The position numbers and the translations under genes are program-made. From contig LPNZ01008506.1 of assembly GCA_001655205.1 (NCBI GenBank), positions 1-54,965 on the forward strand: a stretch of DNA of 54,965 nucleotides, given 5' to 3'. The notes beneath the pieces are model-generated. The model searched no databases. It worked only from the letters and a program-made list of their open reading frames with translations, and had not been told where the DNA came from. This DNA comes from Lenisia limosa. Taxonomy: Eukaryota; Breviatea. Positions 26,175-37,415 of this stretch are shown here, piece after piece; positions within the stretch are counted from its first letter, which is position 1; the number at the start of each line of letters is the position of its first letter.

Positions 26175-27962
26175 ATGTAAGTTCCCTTTTCTGAGGAATC
26201 TCTTATCCTTTAGGGCCCCTGAAAAGGTTACTATTATCGGCTCCGGCAACTGGTATGTGTAAATTGTGATTTTTTTGATCTCATGTTTTCTTTCAGGGGT
26301 TCAGCAATTGCCAAGGTTATTGGAACCACTGCTGCCAAATGCGACAGATTCGACACAGATGTCAGAGTAAGACTAGCCTTCACCTTTGCCTAATTTCCCA
26401 GATGTGGGTTTTTGAGGAAGTTGTCAATGGCCGCAAATTGACTGAGATCATCAATTCTGAGCATGAAAACGTGAAGTACCTTCCTGGTAAGCTGCCCAAT
26501 GGACCAGTTTTTTTTTCTTATGATCAGGCATCAAGCTTCCCAAGAATGTTCGCGCTGAGCCTGACCTTGTCAAGGCGGTCAAGGACTCCTCTATCCTTGT
26601 GTTTGTCCTCCCCCATCAGGTCTGAATAAATGGATTGATGATATACATAAGGGTTTTTTACTGACACCATTAGTTCATTGGACGTGTGTGCAAGACAATT
26701 CGTGGTCACGTTTCTCCCAATGTCAAGGCTATTTCCCTCATCAAGGTATGTGAAGGCACGCCAAGGAGATGGTATTTCTTCAGGCCCAGTCTTTGTTGGG
26801 TCTCTATTGGCAGTTTTCCACGCTCTGTCATCCTGTGTTTTCCTCCCGATGTTGGCAATCAACCTTTTAGGGTGTTCTCTTTGACGACAAGGGTGTTGTC
26901 CTCATCTCGGATATGATCCGCAAGGCCCTCCAGTGCGAGGTAAGATTTGACAAGAATCATTGTTTAATAACACTCCCAGGTTTCTGTCCTTATGGGTGCC
27001 AACATTGCTACCGAGGTTGCCCGCGAGCAGTACTGCGAAACCACTGTCGGTATGCCAGGAGGGTAATGAATTCTGGAATATTCCATGTTATCGCCACGTG
27101 CTGCCTGACATGACACTTGTAGGAACCCGCAACCCCGAACACGGCGAACTCTTCTGTGAACTCTTCCGTGTCCCTTATTTCAGAGTACGAGCATTGCAAC
27201 ACCTCCCACCCCAGTTACCCTTGTTTTCACTTCTTAGCCCTCTGCCGTTGGTGATGTTGCCGGAGTTGAGCTCTGCGGAGCCCTCAAGAACGTCGTCGCT
27301 CTCGGTGCTGGCTTCTGTGACGGACTGGGGTGAGAGTTGCTCCTTGTTAAATATTACTTCGGGCTTTATCTTACACGTCCATATACGTTCACCGAATGAC
27401 GGGTGTGACTATTCAGGCTTGGAAACAACACCAAGGCCGCCATCATGCGTCAAGGTCTTGATGAGATCAAGCGCTTCTGCCAGTACTACTTTGCAGGTGT
27501 CAAGGAGTCCACTTTCCTCCAGGTATGGCTTTGCTTCATTCGGTCAATTGACTTATTTCTTAGTCCTGCGGTGTGGCCGATCTGATTACGACCTGCTATG
27601 GAGGACGTAACCGCAAGTGTGCCGACGCTTATGCCAGAAATGGAGGTGAAGAGGGGCTGCTTTGTTGGCTCTATCCTGGCTCTGTTTGGCCCTTTGGGTT
27701 GTTGGATTGGAGTTAACCATTGAAGGTCGCAAGGGATGGGAGCAGCTTGAGAAGGAGCTTCTGAAGGGACAAAGTCTCCAGGGCCGTACCACCAGCATGG
27801 AGGTCCATCATATCATCAAGCGTGACGGGCTCCTCAAGGACTTCCCCCTTCATGTTGCTGTCTACAAGGTCTGTCTCTCCCATTGTCTTCCGCATCCTCA
27901 CCGTTTAGGTTTGCTACGAAGGCATGGCCCCTAAGGACATCTTCCGTGAAATTGCTCTTTAA
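26175..27962 (+). CDS. GPD1: NAD-dependent glycerol-3-phosphate dehydrogenase
   Basis: This cytosolic enzyme interconverts dihydroxyacetone phosphate and sn-glycerol 3-phosphate using NAD(H). The spliced start reads [20 protein letters not shown], containing the Rossmann GxGxxG-type motif. Later exons give [72 protein letters not shown], the catalytic-lysine region [73 protein letters not shown] and [20 protein letters not shown], ending FREIAL with TAA at 27960-27962. About nine short exons. The initiation codon itself appears to be split by a 37-nt intron (AT at 26175-26176, G at 26214). Confidence 0.95.
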
Positions 27963-28248
27963 ATTGTGTGCCTGTGTTTTTCTGTTGTTTTCTTTAATTT
28001 ACCTTTTCAATCCCTCACATGTTAACTTTAGATCAAAGATCCCTTCCAGGTCTTATTGCCCTTTGGCCCGTTGCTCACGCAAAGCAAACCTGGTTGGACA
28101 AAAGGTGTAGCGCGGCCAAATTAAATTATATCAGTGGCAAGTGACCTCCTCTCTCTCGTGATTCTCAAGCTTGATGGCAATTTGAAGGAAAAAAAAATAA
28201 AAAAAAAATACAAAATCACATGAATCAGAGAAATCAGAACGGGACACT

Positions 28249-31200
28249 TTAGGTCTCATTAAACAGGAAAGGAAGGTGGGACGTAACAATGTCAAAGTAG
28301 TACTGCCAAAACTCAGCCTCGGCAATGGGGTAGCCCTATGATCGTTAATGGTATATTACATAAATTTAACAAGTTCTAAAAAAACAGCCCACTCACTTCG
28401 ATCCACGGGAGAATCCATGGTTTGATGTAGCCCCACATAAGCATGACGATAAGAGCGAAACTAATGATGTTGATGAGCCACTCCCATTTATCAGCCCAAG
28501 CCTCAATATTCTTCAGTGTGTTGTTCTGAACAAGTTATTTAACTGACATAGCGCATGAAAAGAGGTGGAAAGACATCGCAATCCTCACCTCAGCGTTAAT
28601 ATTTTTGAGGTCCTCAGCAGCGTCAACCTTGAGAGTCAGCACGTTGTACCTTTTACACTATCATACTTACAGTGACCGGGATAAGTCTTGACCGATTTTT
28701 TTTAGGAAATCATGGCAAGTCGGTCAAGACTTATCCAGGTCACTGTAATATTACATAAGCAGAAGAGCCAACACTCGCATAGACGCCAAACATACCTTGT
28801 TCATTACCACAACGACAGGAACCTTATCGCCCACGTTCTCCCGTTCCTCAACCTGAAACGTTAACACTCATCAAATCATCCAAATAACAAGAACATTTGA
28901 GGCATATTGCCTTTTTTGTTCCAAAAAGATAACATGAAACAAAGTATCACCTTTATTGTAGTGGCCATCCATGCTCAAGTCACAACGGCTTACCTTGGCG
29001 GCGGCCGCAGCGGTGCCGAAGAGCTGCTTCCCTCTCCTCATGGCCTCGTGCATGCCTTCACCAACATGGAGCAAGTCCGTGAAGCCGAACCTACAGATGA
29101 GTTGCTGCAGACTGGCATGGACACAAACCTGACGAGAACGTTGTGAGACTTGCTAGCCTTCATGGGCTGGACATGGACTCGTCTCGGCAACGTGATTTTG
29201 GCCTTCTGTGTGGGGAGTTCGGAGAGCTTGGTTGTGGGCACAACTTGCTTGTTCTAAACGGCAAGTCAGTGACAACAGTTATGTGGGTAATTATTCGAGA
29301 CAAGACGGGGGCAGGAGAACGAAGGGGTTTTTCTTTTTTATTACATCCTGCGTAATATTTTTGCAACAGTTCTTTTGATCAATAAAATTAAATTAAACAA
29401 AACAAAACAAAAAAGCCTACCCGCTTTCGCTTGCGCTTGCGTTTTGAGCACGACTCAGCACCTTGATCCATGGCATCTAAGGGTGTCAAAGCAGGAAAGC
29501 ATGCGCAAAAAAAGAGAGAATGGTGTCGCTTACCTTCCTCATCCTGTTCTTCCTCTTTGTCTTGGCTCGGCTCTTCCTCTTCCTCCTCTGCCTTCGGATC
29601 ACGGATTCCACTGATGATGATCTTCGACTTTGGTCTGGAGGGATAAGCTCCACATAAACAGCATTAACCACCTATAAGTTGGTCCGTTACACTACGGCCA
29701 CACATACCTGCTGAGTTCGACAGCCTGGAAGGTTCTGATCTGCTGCACGTCCTCCTCGTCTTCCTTCTGCCACCGTTCAACATCCTCCTGCAAGAGTGAT
29801 GCTCATCCAAGGGGGGGGGGNNNNNNNNNNNNNNNNNNNNNNNNNNNNNNNNNNNNNNNNNNNNNNNNNNNNNNNNNNNNNNNNNNNNNAAAGATCACTC
29901 AGTGAGAGGAGAGGGGAAATATTCTCCATGTGATGCGGTGTTGCAGTACGTACATATATTATTGTTCATTCATTACAAGTTTCCAAGGCACACCTTCGTT
30001 GGTTTGCCATTTTCGTTCTTTCGGACGTAATCTCGCCTCGATCTGTTCTTCCTCAGAATCTTCTGCCTTGCAAGCTTAGCTATAGTGTATTAGAAGAGGT
30101 ACATACCATTTGCCAATCTACATCTTCAGTTAACAAAAGATCGCAAATAAAACAAATCAGATATTTCTCAATGAATTCTGTTTGTCTTATTGAAGAATAC
30201 AGATATGGAAGTGATCACATCCTATACCTTTCTCGGCCATTTCCTTCTTCTCGGGCTCCGGATCCTCGGCAGAAATTGACTGCAATCTAAAACAGTGACT
30301 GACTGCTGAGGTTTCTCATGCGTCTTAAACCTGCAAAGACGTGACCAGATAATATGCTTAACATCATTTTAAAAGCTCTTCCTCCAAGCTTCAAGGGAAT
30401 TCGGGCAGGCATTCAAGAAGACCCCCCCCCCCCCCNNNNNNNNNNNNNNNNNNNNNNNNNNNNNNNNNNNNNNNNNNNNNNNNNNNNNNNNNNNNNNNNN
30501 NNNNNNNNNNNNNNNNNNNNNNNNNNNNTGCGGCTGAGGTGTGAGTGAACGCAGTCGCAAAATGAACCATATTTATCCTTTCATACCGATTTGTCGGGAG
30601 CACTCCTTCGGGATAATAGCAGTAACAAAGAGATCACCAGTAACTTCCATTGCTCCTAATACGTCAGAAAATAAGAACGAGGCTGGGAAGGTAGTTTTAA
30701 AAACCAAATCTGACCATGTTGCTTCGATTCGCCTTCATAATGAGTGAAACTGTCCTTCCATTGTACCGTAATTTCGCCATGCTACATGGTGACATCACTC
30801 CTTGTATCCAAGCCACAAATGATTGGGTGAATTAATATTATACTATAATCCAATATCTGGTGTGGACGGCTTCGGCCTGATACAACCTTATTTATTGCTC
30901 ATTATATCCAAGCCACAAACCTCTTCCGGGAACGGCTCGTCACTTTCCATCGGCCGTCCGTCCTCGAGGTACTTCATGTTTTGGAAGCTCTCCAAAACGT
31001 CATCTGCTCCCTCCTATACATAATTAATATGCGATATAACATTATTCTCTTCCCCAACAACGTAACATTGCTACATTACATACAAAAGTGAGAATTCTGA
31101 AGCCTTCCACCATCACGGTTCCCATATTACAATCCTCTTTCTTTGGCTCACCAAAAGTGCGTCAACGATATTGCGGTCTTCAGGGTATGTCGTGAGGTCG

Positions 31201-32608
31201 ACGGGGATGGAGGCAGAGATGCGGTGGAACTTATCCAGCAGGTTGGCCTTGGTTTTGAAGGTGGCGGCTGTCATGCATTCCTAAAAAGTCAACCTGTGGT
31301 TTTTGGGGTGAAAATATTTATAGATCTGCAGAAATGGGAAACCAAATGACCGGAACTGTCCAAATCTCATGTTTAGGATGATAGGAAAAGCTATCATATT
31401 AATTGCCTGGGAAGACCTCAAATCCTTAAGTGGCCCATTCGATTAGAGCCCCCTCTCCCTCATGCTTACTTCAGGGGTGGTGGCCTCGAGCATGTTAATC
31501 CAGCTCGCTGTGATTCTGGGGTGTAAGTAAAGGTTGCAGATCAAAATACAATAATATATTGTTCCTTCGAGCATGCTCTGATCAAAATTCTCAATTCTGG
31601 ACTTCTCTCACTTGGAGCCTTCATTTGTGACAAAGAGACGGTGGGTGACTGGGGGGTAGTCGTCTTGTGCGAAAGAAGGGATGAAGGAAATGGGGGAACC
31701 CTTTGCGGCTCTGGCTGCCATAAACTAAACAATAAAATTCCATCTTTTCAAATTATAATTTTGAAAAACTCGTTTCCTATACCCCGCTTTATTTAGGTTT
31801 AAAATAATCCTGGCGTATTGCACTACCCAGTGCATCGGCAAACCTGGAACGCGCCGGGCAGGATGGCGTCTCCCTTGGGGTTCTTGAAGGCTATGCCAAC
31901 AACATCCAGTCCACCAGGCATGACGGAGGCGACCTAACAAGTGTGTGAAGAACACAAGTGATTGGGTCGAATTAAGAACACTGATGTATGATATATTTAG
32001 TGTGATTTGATAGAAAACAGAGTCTACTTTTCTAGAAAGCAATTCACTCTAATACATTAGAAAATTTAAAGCTCAGAAAGCCAGGTTCTGCGATGAACTA
32101 ACATGCACCGTAACCTTAGTAAAACGCTTTGCTCACACATTTACCCATAAAACCACCACAAGCTTCGCAAATCACTGTGGCTAACCTTCATATTTCATTC
32201 ACATGCATGTTTTATAGGATGATTAAACAAATCATGACATTGTACTGTAGTAATCTTCAGATGCATGAAACTGAAAAAAGAAGTCATTTCCACTTACATG
32301 TCCGCAGAATAGAGCAAGCGCCAACCCATTAATGCCTCCATTATCTATCAAAATAAGACGGAGTAATCAGGGATTGATTGTAAAAAGGAGGGGGAAGGTA
32401 CATACCGGTGAAAACATCACAGGGAATTGCCGAAAGTACATGAACGCGACTTCCCCACTGCAAAAGTGAGCAAAGAAAGCAAGAAGAGAATTAGGTCAAC
32501 GCTAACCCTTCCTATAAGAATGTATATTCCTCCTGGTCCGCCTCTTTTGGCGATTTCCTCCTCAACAAAGGTGTCTATGACGACCTGGTTCGCCACTTCC
32601 TCTCCCAT
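28249..32608 (-). CDS. ODR4: ODR4-family ER membrane protein
   Basis: ODR-4 proteins assist folding and trafficking of membrane receptors at the ER. The start at 32608 gives MGEEVANQVVIDTFVEEE, GGPGGIYILIG, WGSRVHVLSAIPCDVFTG and then VASVMPGGLDVVGIAF, which matches the family's MLPGGLxVxGV signature after a conserved His. ECMTAATFKTKANLLDKFHR, LESFQNMKYLEDGRP and the late LPRRVHVQPMKASKS segment are collinear with the family. The C-terminus carries one transmembrane helix, LINIISFALIVMLMWGYI, followed by FDIVTSHLPFLFNET and TAA at 28249-28251. A mid-region insert is very charged (basic SRRDYVRKNENGKPTK, acidic AEEEEEEPSQDKEEE, basic SKRKRKRKR), unlike the usual family. Gaps at 29821-29889 and 30436-30528 are mostly intronic. 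Confidence 0.7.
28670..28745. repeat. 76-bp hairpin MITE flanked by TA dinucleotides
   Basis: Left end CAGTGACCGGGATAAGTCTT with continuation GACCGA; right end TCGGTCAAGACTTATCC followed by AGGTCACTG. The arms pair over about 25 bp with a single mismatch. TA at 28668-28669 and 28746-28747 flanks the element, and the tips are CAGT...ACTG, the pattern of Tc1/mariner-type insertions. It lies in an intron near the 3' end of the ODR4 gene. Confidence 0.75.
30805..30919 (+). repeat. Dispersed repeat family B, copy 3, with 15-bp flanking direct repeats
   Basis: TATCCAAGCCACAAA occurs at 30805-30819 and again at 30905-30919, bracketing an insert that contains ATTAATATTATACTATAATC, CAATATCTGG, TGTGGACGGCTTCGGCCTGA and TACAACCTTATTTATTGCTC. 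The direct repeats look like a target-site duplication and define this copy's borders as about 30820-30904. It lies within an ODR4 intron, antisense to that gene. Confidence 0.75.
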
Positions 32609-32841
32609 TGCAGAAGAAGAAAGAAAAAAAATTGGTTCTTGTCTTTCTAAACTATATTAGCTAGTTCTGTATACACAGTGATGCTAAAATCTTGATCGGA
32701 CAGTGAGTTTCCTGGAAAACAAAATGTTTTACAATGATTACGAAATTAGACTGCTTAAAAGAGCTGCTTCGATTCTCCTCAGCCCTCTTTCATTATAAAT
32801 AATAGAAAGCAATACGATCAACTGAATATTTGCAGGAAATA

Positions 32842-35800
32842 ATGGAGAGACGGCTTCCCCCTCACCCTCCTCCTTGGATCAAGTCCTACTTCGCCTTCTT
32901 TTCCAAACTTCAGGTCGGGAGCATTTTCTGTGATACATTCTCTAAATATTTAACATTTTAGTTTTCGTCAGCGATAGCGTCGTGTAAAAAAGGAGGACTG
33001 GACTCTGCAGCCGATTGTGGGAGAATCTACAGTCTCAAGAACATCTTGTTTGCATTGGATGTCAAGCAAAGGCGAAGTGTTTTGTTTTCGGTGAAATCCG
33101 GATTTAATTTCTCTTTTAATCATATTCTTAATCCTTAGATTTTCACTTAACTGACACTTCTAAGGATAACGGTTGCATTCATTTATCTAGGTGTGACCTT
33201 GGGGAAGCGGAGGACGCTAGAAACTCAGCATCTTTTGCAGATGCACGATTCAGTTCAGTGGAAGTATGCTCTTTTTTTTTTGGCCTTTTTTCTGTCTTCT
33301 AATGGATGTGGATAATAAACTTTATCAAAGTACATTGAAGGAGCTCATAGCCTAGGCGCTCAATAATCGCTATGTCACCATCACAAACGAGGCGTCCCGC
33401 GTTATAGATGAGCTCAATGGTGGGTGGTTCTGTCATATTAGGTCCTCATGGTGGTCTCAAATGGGGAAATCGATTTCGACATTAGCTATGTTTTATTTAT
33501 TTTTGAAACAAGAGAAATTTAGGGAACAAATAAATACGATACCATAAACAAATTACCATACTCTCGTGCCCACGCTCCTTGGCGCCACTACCCCGTAACA
33601 GACTAGGTATTTGGATACTGAATAACCTTTCAGAAAAGTCGACATTTACCACCACGAAAGGTCACCATACAAGAACTGCGCCCTCACCACTGACTAAGTT
33701 GGGCAGCTATCACTGATCATATATATCTATCATACTGTATCAAATTTGACACCGGATCTTTCCTCCTCTTGAGGTGCTGTTTCACATTTTGAAACAATCA
33801 CACCATTGTACCATGTATTGAAACTCTATTATGTTATCTGACACCCAGCTCACCATCAATGGCTATAACAACTGGAAAGTCAATTTCATCTCCTACTTCT
33901 GTCTCAATGGTAGGCGGATGGAATGCGACTTTACCTTTACTGAATTCCTCGAAAGTCCTCACAGTGTGTAGAGCCCAAATGTTGCAAGTCCCACTTTAGA
34001 CGTTGGGGGGTTAATGACTAATACTTGCCTTGTTTCTCTGTCAAATTTTCCTTCATTGCTTGCAGTACCAAAGCGGCGAGCCCGGGTCTTATGTTGCTCG
34101 TGATGATCCTCCTCTACCCCAGGTTCCTACTCCGGATTCACCTTTGGGTAAGGAAACTTCATTTGGAAGGATTTGTGCTGCAATCATGAAAGAATGGAAA
34201 AAATCATTTTGGCTACAGTTGGGGTATTATGCAATGTGTAAATAATTAACACTAATTATTTGTTTTCGTTTCTCACACGAGGGCAGTTCAATCTTGGCCT
34301 ATTGCTATCCTTCAAGATGTTTGTAATTTGTCAATCGCATTCCAAGCAGTTCTTCAAATGTAAGGAAGTGAATATTCTCACATTAGCTCTCACACTGCAT
34401 AGCTATATGGCCCTAACAAGTCCAAACACGGAGTGGAAGGTTCAGGCTGAAAGTGCACGACAGGTTGGTCACTGGCTGGTTTTCAGGACATTTCATTCGA
34501 AATTTTCTTGACATTGTAGATTGGAGTGGCGGTGTCAGAGAGGATTTGCCACCCTCTTCTGTCGCCTTATAGAAAACATTTAGTGTAAGAGACCTAATGT
34601 GCATCAATTCATAACTGTTTAGTTGCGAAGTGACTCTCTTGCACCAGATTTGTGCTGTACATCATGATACAACTAATTTGAATTTCTTGGTTGGAGGCTT
34701 TCCTGTTCTTTCATTTTTAAATATGATATGACATCAGCAGTTGAGACTTATTCAATCCTCCAGGATTCCTCTCTTCTGATCCCTCGGCTCATAAAGGCTA
34801 CAAAGATGTTCAAACAGCCCGAAAAACCAGAAAGGGGACAGGTATTTTTGGAAATGAAGAAAGCAAATTCCTAAAAACAACAAGTTACTGACCACGTAGA
34901 CGCTGTTCCTCTCCAATTGGCTTTACCTCTTCGCATTTCAGGAGCTTGTCCGTTTTAGCTTGCTATTTGATTCCACATTACGCTCGCACAGTGTTTCCAA
35001 GAAGGTATGTACGGTATACAAAGCATTTTAATTGAAATGGAATTTTCGATCTGATTAGTTTAGCACCAGTTCTTCCAATCATTCCCGCGACTGCCTCAAA
35101 CTGCGCATTCCCTCGACATCCCAACATTGTGGGCTGGCTGTATTTTAGATAATGAGTAGTACCACCATGCTGGTGTGGGGATACAGTCTCATACAATACA
35201 CTTAAAATGTACTGTGGCCAAAGTCGCTCTTACGCTCTTATTTCTTGGATTCTAAGCCTGTTTTTATATTCCACTTAGCGGTAAGAGATGGGTATCCTGC
35301 CCTGATGTATTGGCAATACTTGACGTTATCTGACTGTTTAGACTGAAGGCCGTATCTTCCAGCGTCTCCATTTTGCTCTTCGCTGTTGGTGCTGACCTGC
35401 AACCGGGCCAAGAAACGCCGGTTCGGGGAATTTGCTTCGTGTTAAGGGGCAAGAAGAGCATTCTCTGCCTTTTCTTTTTTGATCAATTATCACCAACCTT
35501 TTTATTGGGGCTTCGTATGCTGGGGAGGCACGCAGAAACTGTGTGCACAGAGTTGTAAGGCAAATGATACAATTCAATATCTCTTATATGCGTGATGGTG
35601 TGGACGGCTTCTGCCAGATACAACCTTGTTTTTTTATTTCTCATTGCTCTATAATATATCGAGATGCTGAAGGTCCAAAATTATGTCGTTAATTCGAATT
35701 AATGTCGTTAATTATTTACGGTCGCCAAATCAGCTATTCCCCTTCAACACAGTAATATACACACTTTATTTGTTTGTGAAGGGAAGAAAAGAAAAAAAAT

Positions 35801-36760
35801 AACCTTTAATTTTACTTTTTGCAAGATCAACAAACTTTATCGCGAAAATAATTATTTTATTTTTTTAGCGCTTCGCTCGCGCAATTTTATTTCAGTTTAT
35901 GCTCGCATTTTTCTCATATGTCCTTTTTTACGAGTTAAATTGTTGTGAAAAGTTGACCGTAACATGAAAAAGAGACAGTCACAAATTAACAACAATAATT
36001 CGACTTAACAACGTTTAGGACCTCGAGCATAAAGTCATTTGCCTCATTAATGACGATTTTAGGGCTACGTTTGCCCAGATAACGAAAGAGATCCGCCCAT
36101 TCTCTCTGGAATGCAGGCTCATCCATCTCTCTTCGCGTTCCCTCTCATGGTTTGTCCAAGTTGAATTTTTTGTCCTTTTTTTTCTTTATTTTCCATACAG
36201 AAGTGAGCTACTTTTACAGATCTATCAAACCCATTTTATACCGTAGACTGCGGAGGCGTACCAAAACTTTTGGCCATCCATTGTATCGATGGCAATGACG
36301 TTGGCGCCGCCGGAGTCGTTTGTTGAAAAAGGCAAGGTGTGTGACGGAAGGTTCAAATAAGCCCATTGTATTTCACAAGGTACTGTACAGTGCAGATGGC
36401 GTGACAAGCGAGCAACCCTTGGTTATGGATGCAATGTAAAAGTGAATATGAGAAAACAAGCATGTTTATTGGTTGTGTTGCACCAGTTTTACAAGGTTCC
36501 TTAGACAAAGCTGAAGAAGTCATCCGTTACCTTCAGCGACCGACACGCTGGTTTCTCCTATATTGTTGCGTAGGGGGGGGGGGTCCCCTTTTTGTCCGCA
36601 AAAGGCTCCGTTCCGTGGTTCTAATTATAGCAGACGGCCTGATAACCGATTTTTCGTTGCTTGTGTTTACGCTACTGCTAATAAAAGTACAGATGGTTGG
36701 TGGGGCATACGCAGTAATACCAGAAAGTTGTTAGGGGTGACAAAACAGCCACACACATAA
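32842..36760 (+). CDS. Unidentified multi-exon protein
   Basis: Not recognised. The start at 32842 gives MERRLPPHPPPWIKSYFAFF. Further exons include GLDSAADCGRIYSLKNILFA, NNRYVTITNEASRVIDELN, NGYNNWKVNFISYFCLN, YMALTSPNTEWKVQAESARQ, IGVAVSERICHPLLSPYRK, DSSLLIPRLIKATKMFKQPE and ELVRFSLLFDSTLRSHSVSK. From about 35340 on the joins work in phase: TEGRIFQRLHFALRC, then (acceptor near 36060) WATFAQITKEIRPFSLEC, RLIHLSSRSLSWFVQ, TAEAYQNFWPSIVSMAMTL, KKSSVTFSDRHAGFSYIVA and RRPDNRFFVACVYATANK, ending GVTKQPHT with TAA at 36758-36760. It reads as a mostly helical globular protein without signal peptide or membrane segment. Some central joins are unresolved. A full-length family C element sits in one intron. 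Confidence 0.5.
35525..35660 (+). repeat. Dispersed repeat family B, copy 4 (extended 5' part)
   Basis: The core reads CAATATCTCTTATATGCGTG, ATGGTGTGGACGGCTTCTGC, CAGATACAACCTTG and TTTATTTCTCATTGCTCTAT. Upstream, GGAGGCACGCAGAAA and GGCAAATGAT match the sequence before the copy at the window end (54894 on), so the family extends about 50 nt 5' of the core. Intronic, and directly abutting the family C element that follows. Confidence 0.7.
35664..36030. repeat. Family C element, full-length 367-bp MITE with long TIRs
   Basis: The 5' end reads ATGCTGAAGGTCC and then TGTCGTTAATTCGAATTA. The 3' end reads AATAATTCGACTTAACAACG, TTTAGGACCTCGAGCAT, an imperfect inverted repeat of about 48 bp. The interior is AT-rich, with TTAGCGCTTCGCTCGCGCAA and GTTGACCGTAACATGAAAAA blocks shared with the copy at 38687. 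There is no coding capacity. It lies in an intron of the unidentified gene; the downstream exon joins best at an acceptor outside the element. Confidence 0.8.
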
Positions 36761-37415
36761 CTACACTGAGCTACTTTGTATTATGAAATGCGTGCATTAC
36801 TAGTTGGCGGACTTGGTATGATGTTAATAGTATAGTTGCTGCCATGTCTGTGGTGGAGTCCACAGTTTGCGCCTTACAGCCCCATTTCATGTTAAGTAAA
36901 CTTGGAACTAGGTTTGCTGATACTGGGAGGTCTTGCCTGATTTTTTTTATTTTTTATCTTAAGACAGCCTTGATTGTCGCCTTGGAAGTGCTGTGATAAA
37001 TTTTGTAGATGATTTTGCATCTTTGTTGTTCTTATGCCCAAAATTACACGGTATTCTGTCAAGGCCAAGATGGGTCGGTTTCTATGCTGTGGATGTTCTT
37101 TTGTTTCCTTTTCAATGTATTTAATGTTTTACGGTTTAGAAAAGAATTACAATTTTTTTGGCATCATTATATTCAGATCCTCCTCGATTCAGATATCCAT
37201 GAAATCATATTGCCTTTTAACATATGTACATACAAAAAACCATGGGTAGTAAAAGAGAGACAAAGACCCAAATAAAAACAACACATGCAAAAACCAAAAA
37301 CTAAAAATGTGCAAATATCATAGAAAATCAAAAAAATCAAGAACTAAGATTAAATGTGGAATTTAACCAGTTAAATCACTATTAAACAGTCAGATTAGTT
37401 AAATCAGTGCTCAAG
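36761..37415. other. Intergenic region before the LRR gene
   Basis: About 655 nt with T-rich and A-rich blocks. The open frames at 37009-37275 are low-complexity and show no splice-consistent continuation. Nothing further is recognisable; it presumably holds the 3' UTR of the upstream gene and the promoter of the LRR gene. Confidence 0.4.

Noticed and set aside
36017-36065. Family C element's 3' end supplying a splice acceptor (TTTAG|GACCTCGAG) and coding sequence to the gene at 32842-36760
   Set aside because: The preceding exon ends with a two-base remainder. Joining at the element's AG gives an early stop, whereas the AG near 36060 continues in frame through WATFAQITKEIRPF, so the element is most simply intronic.
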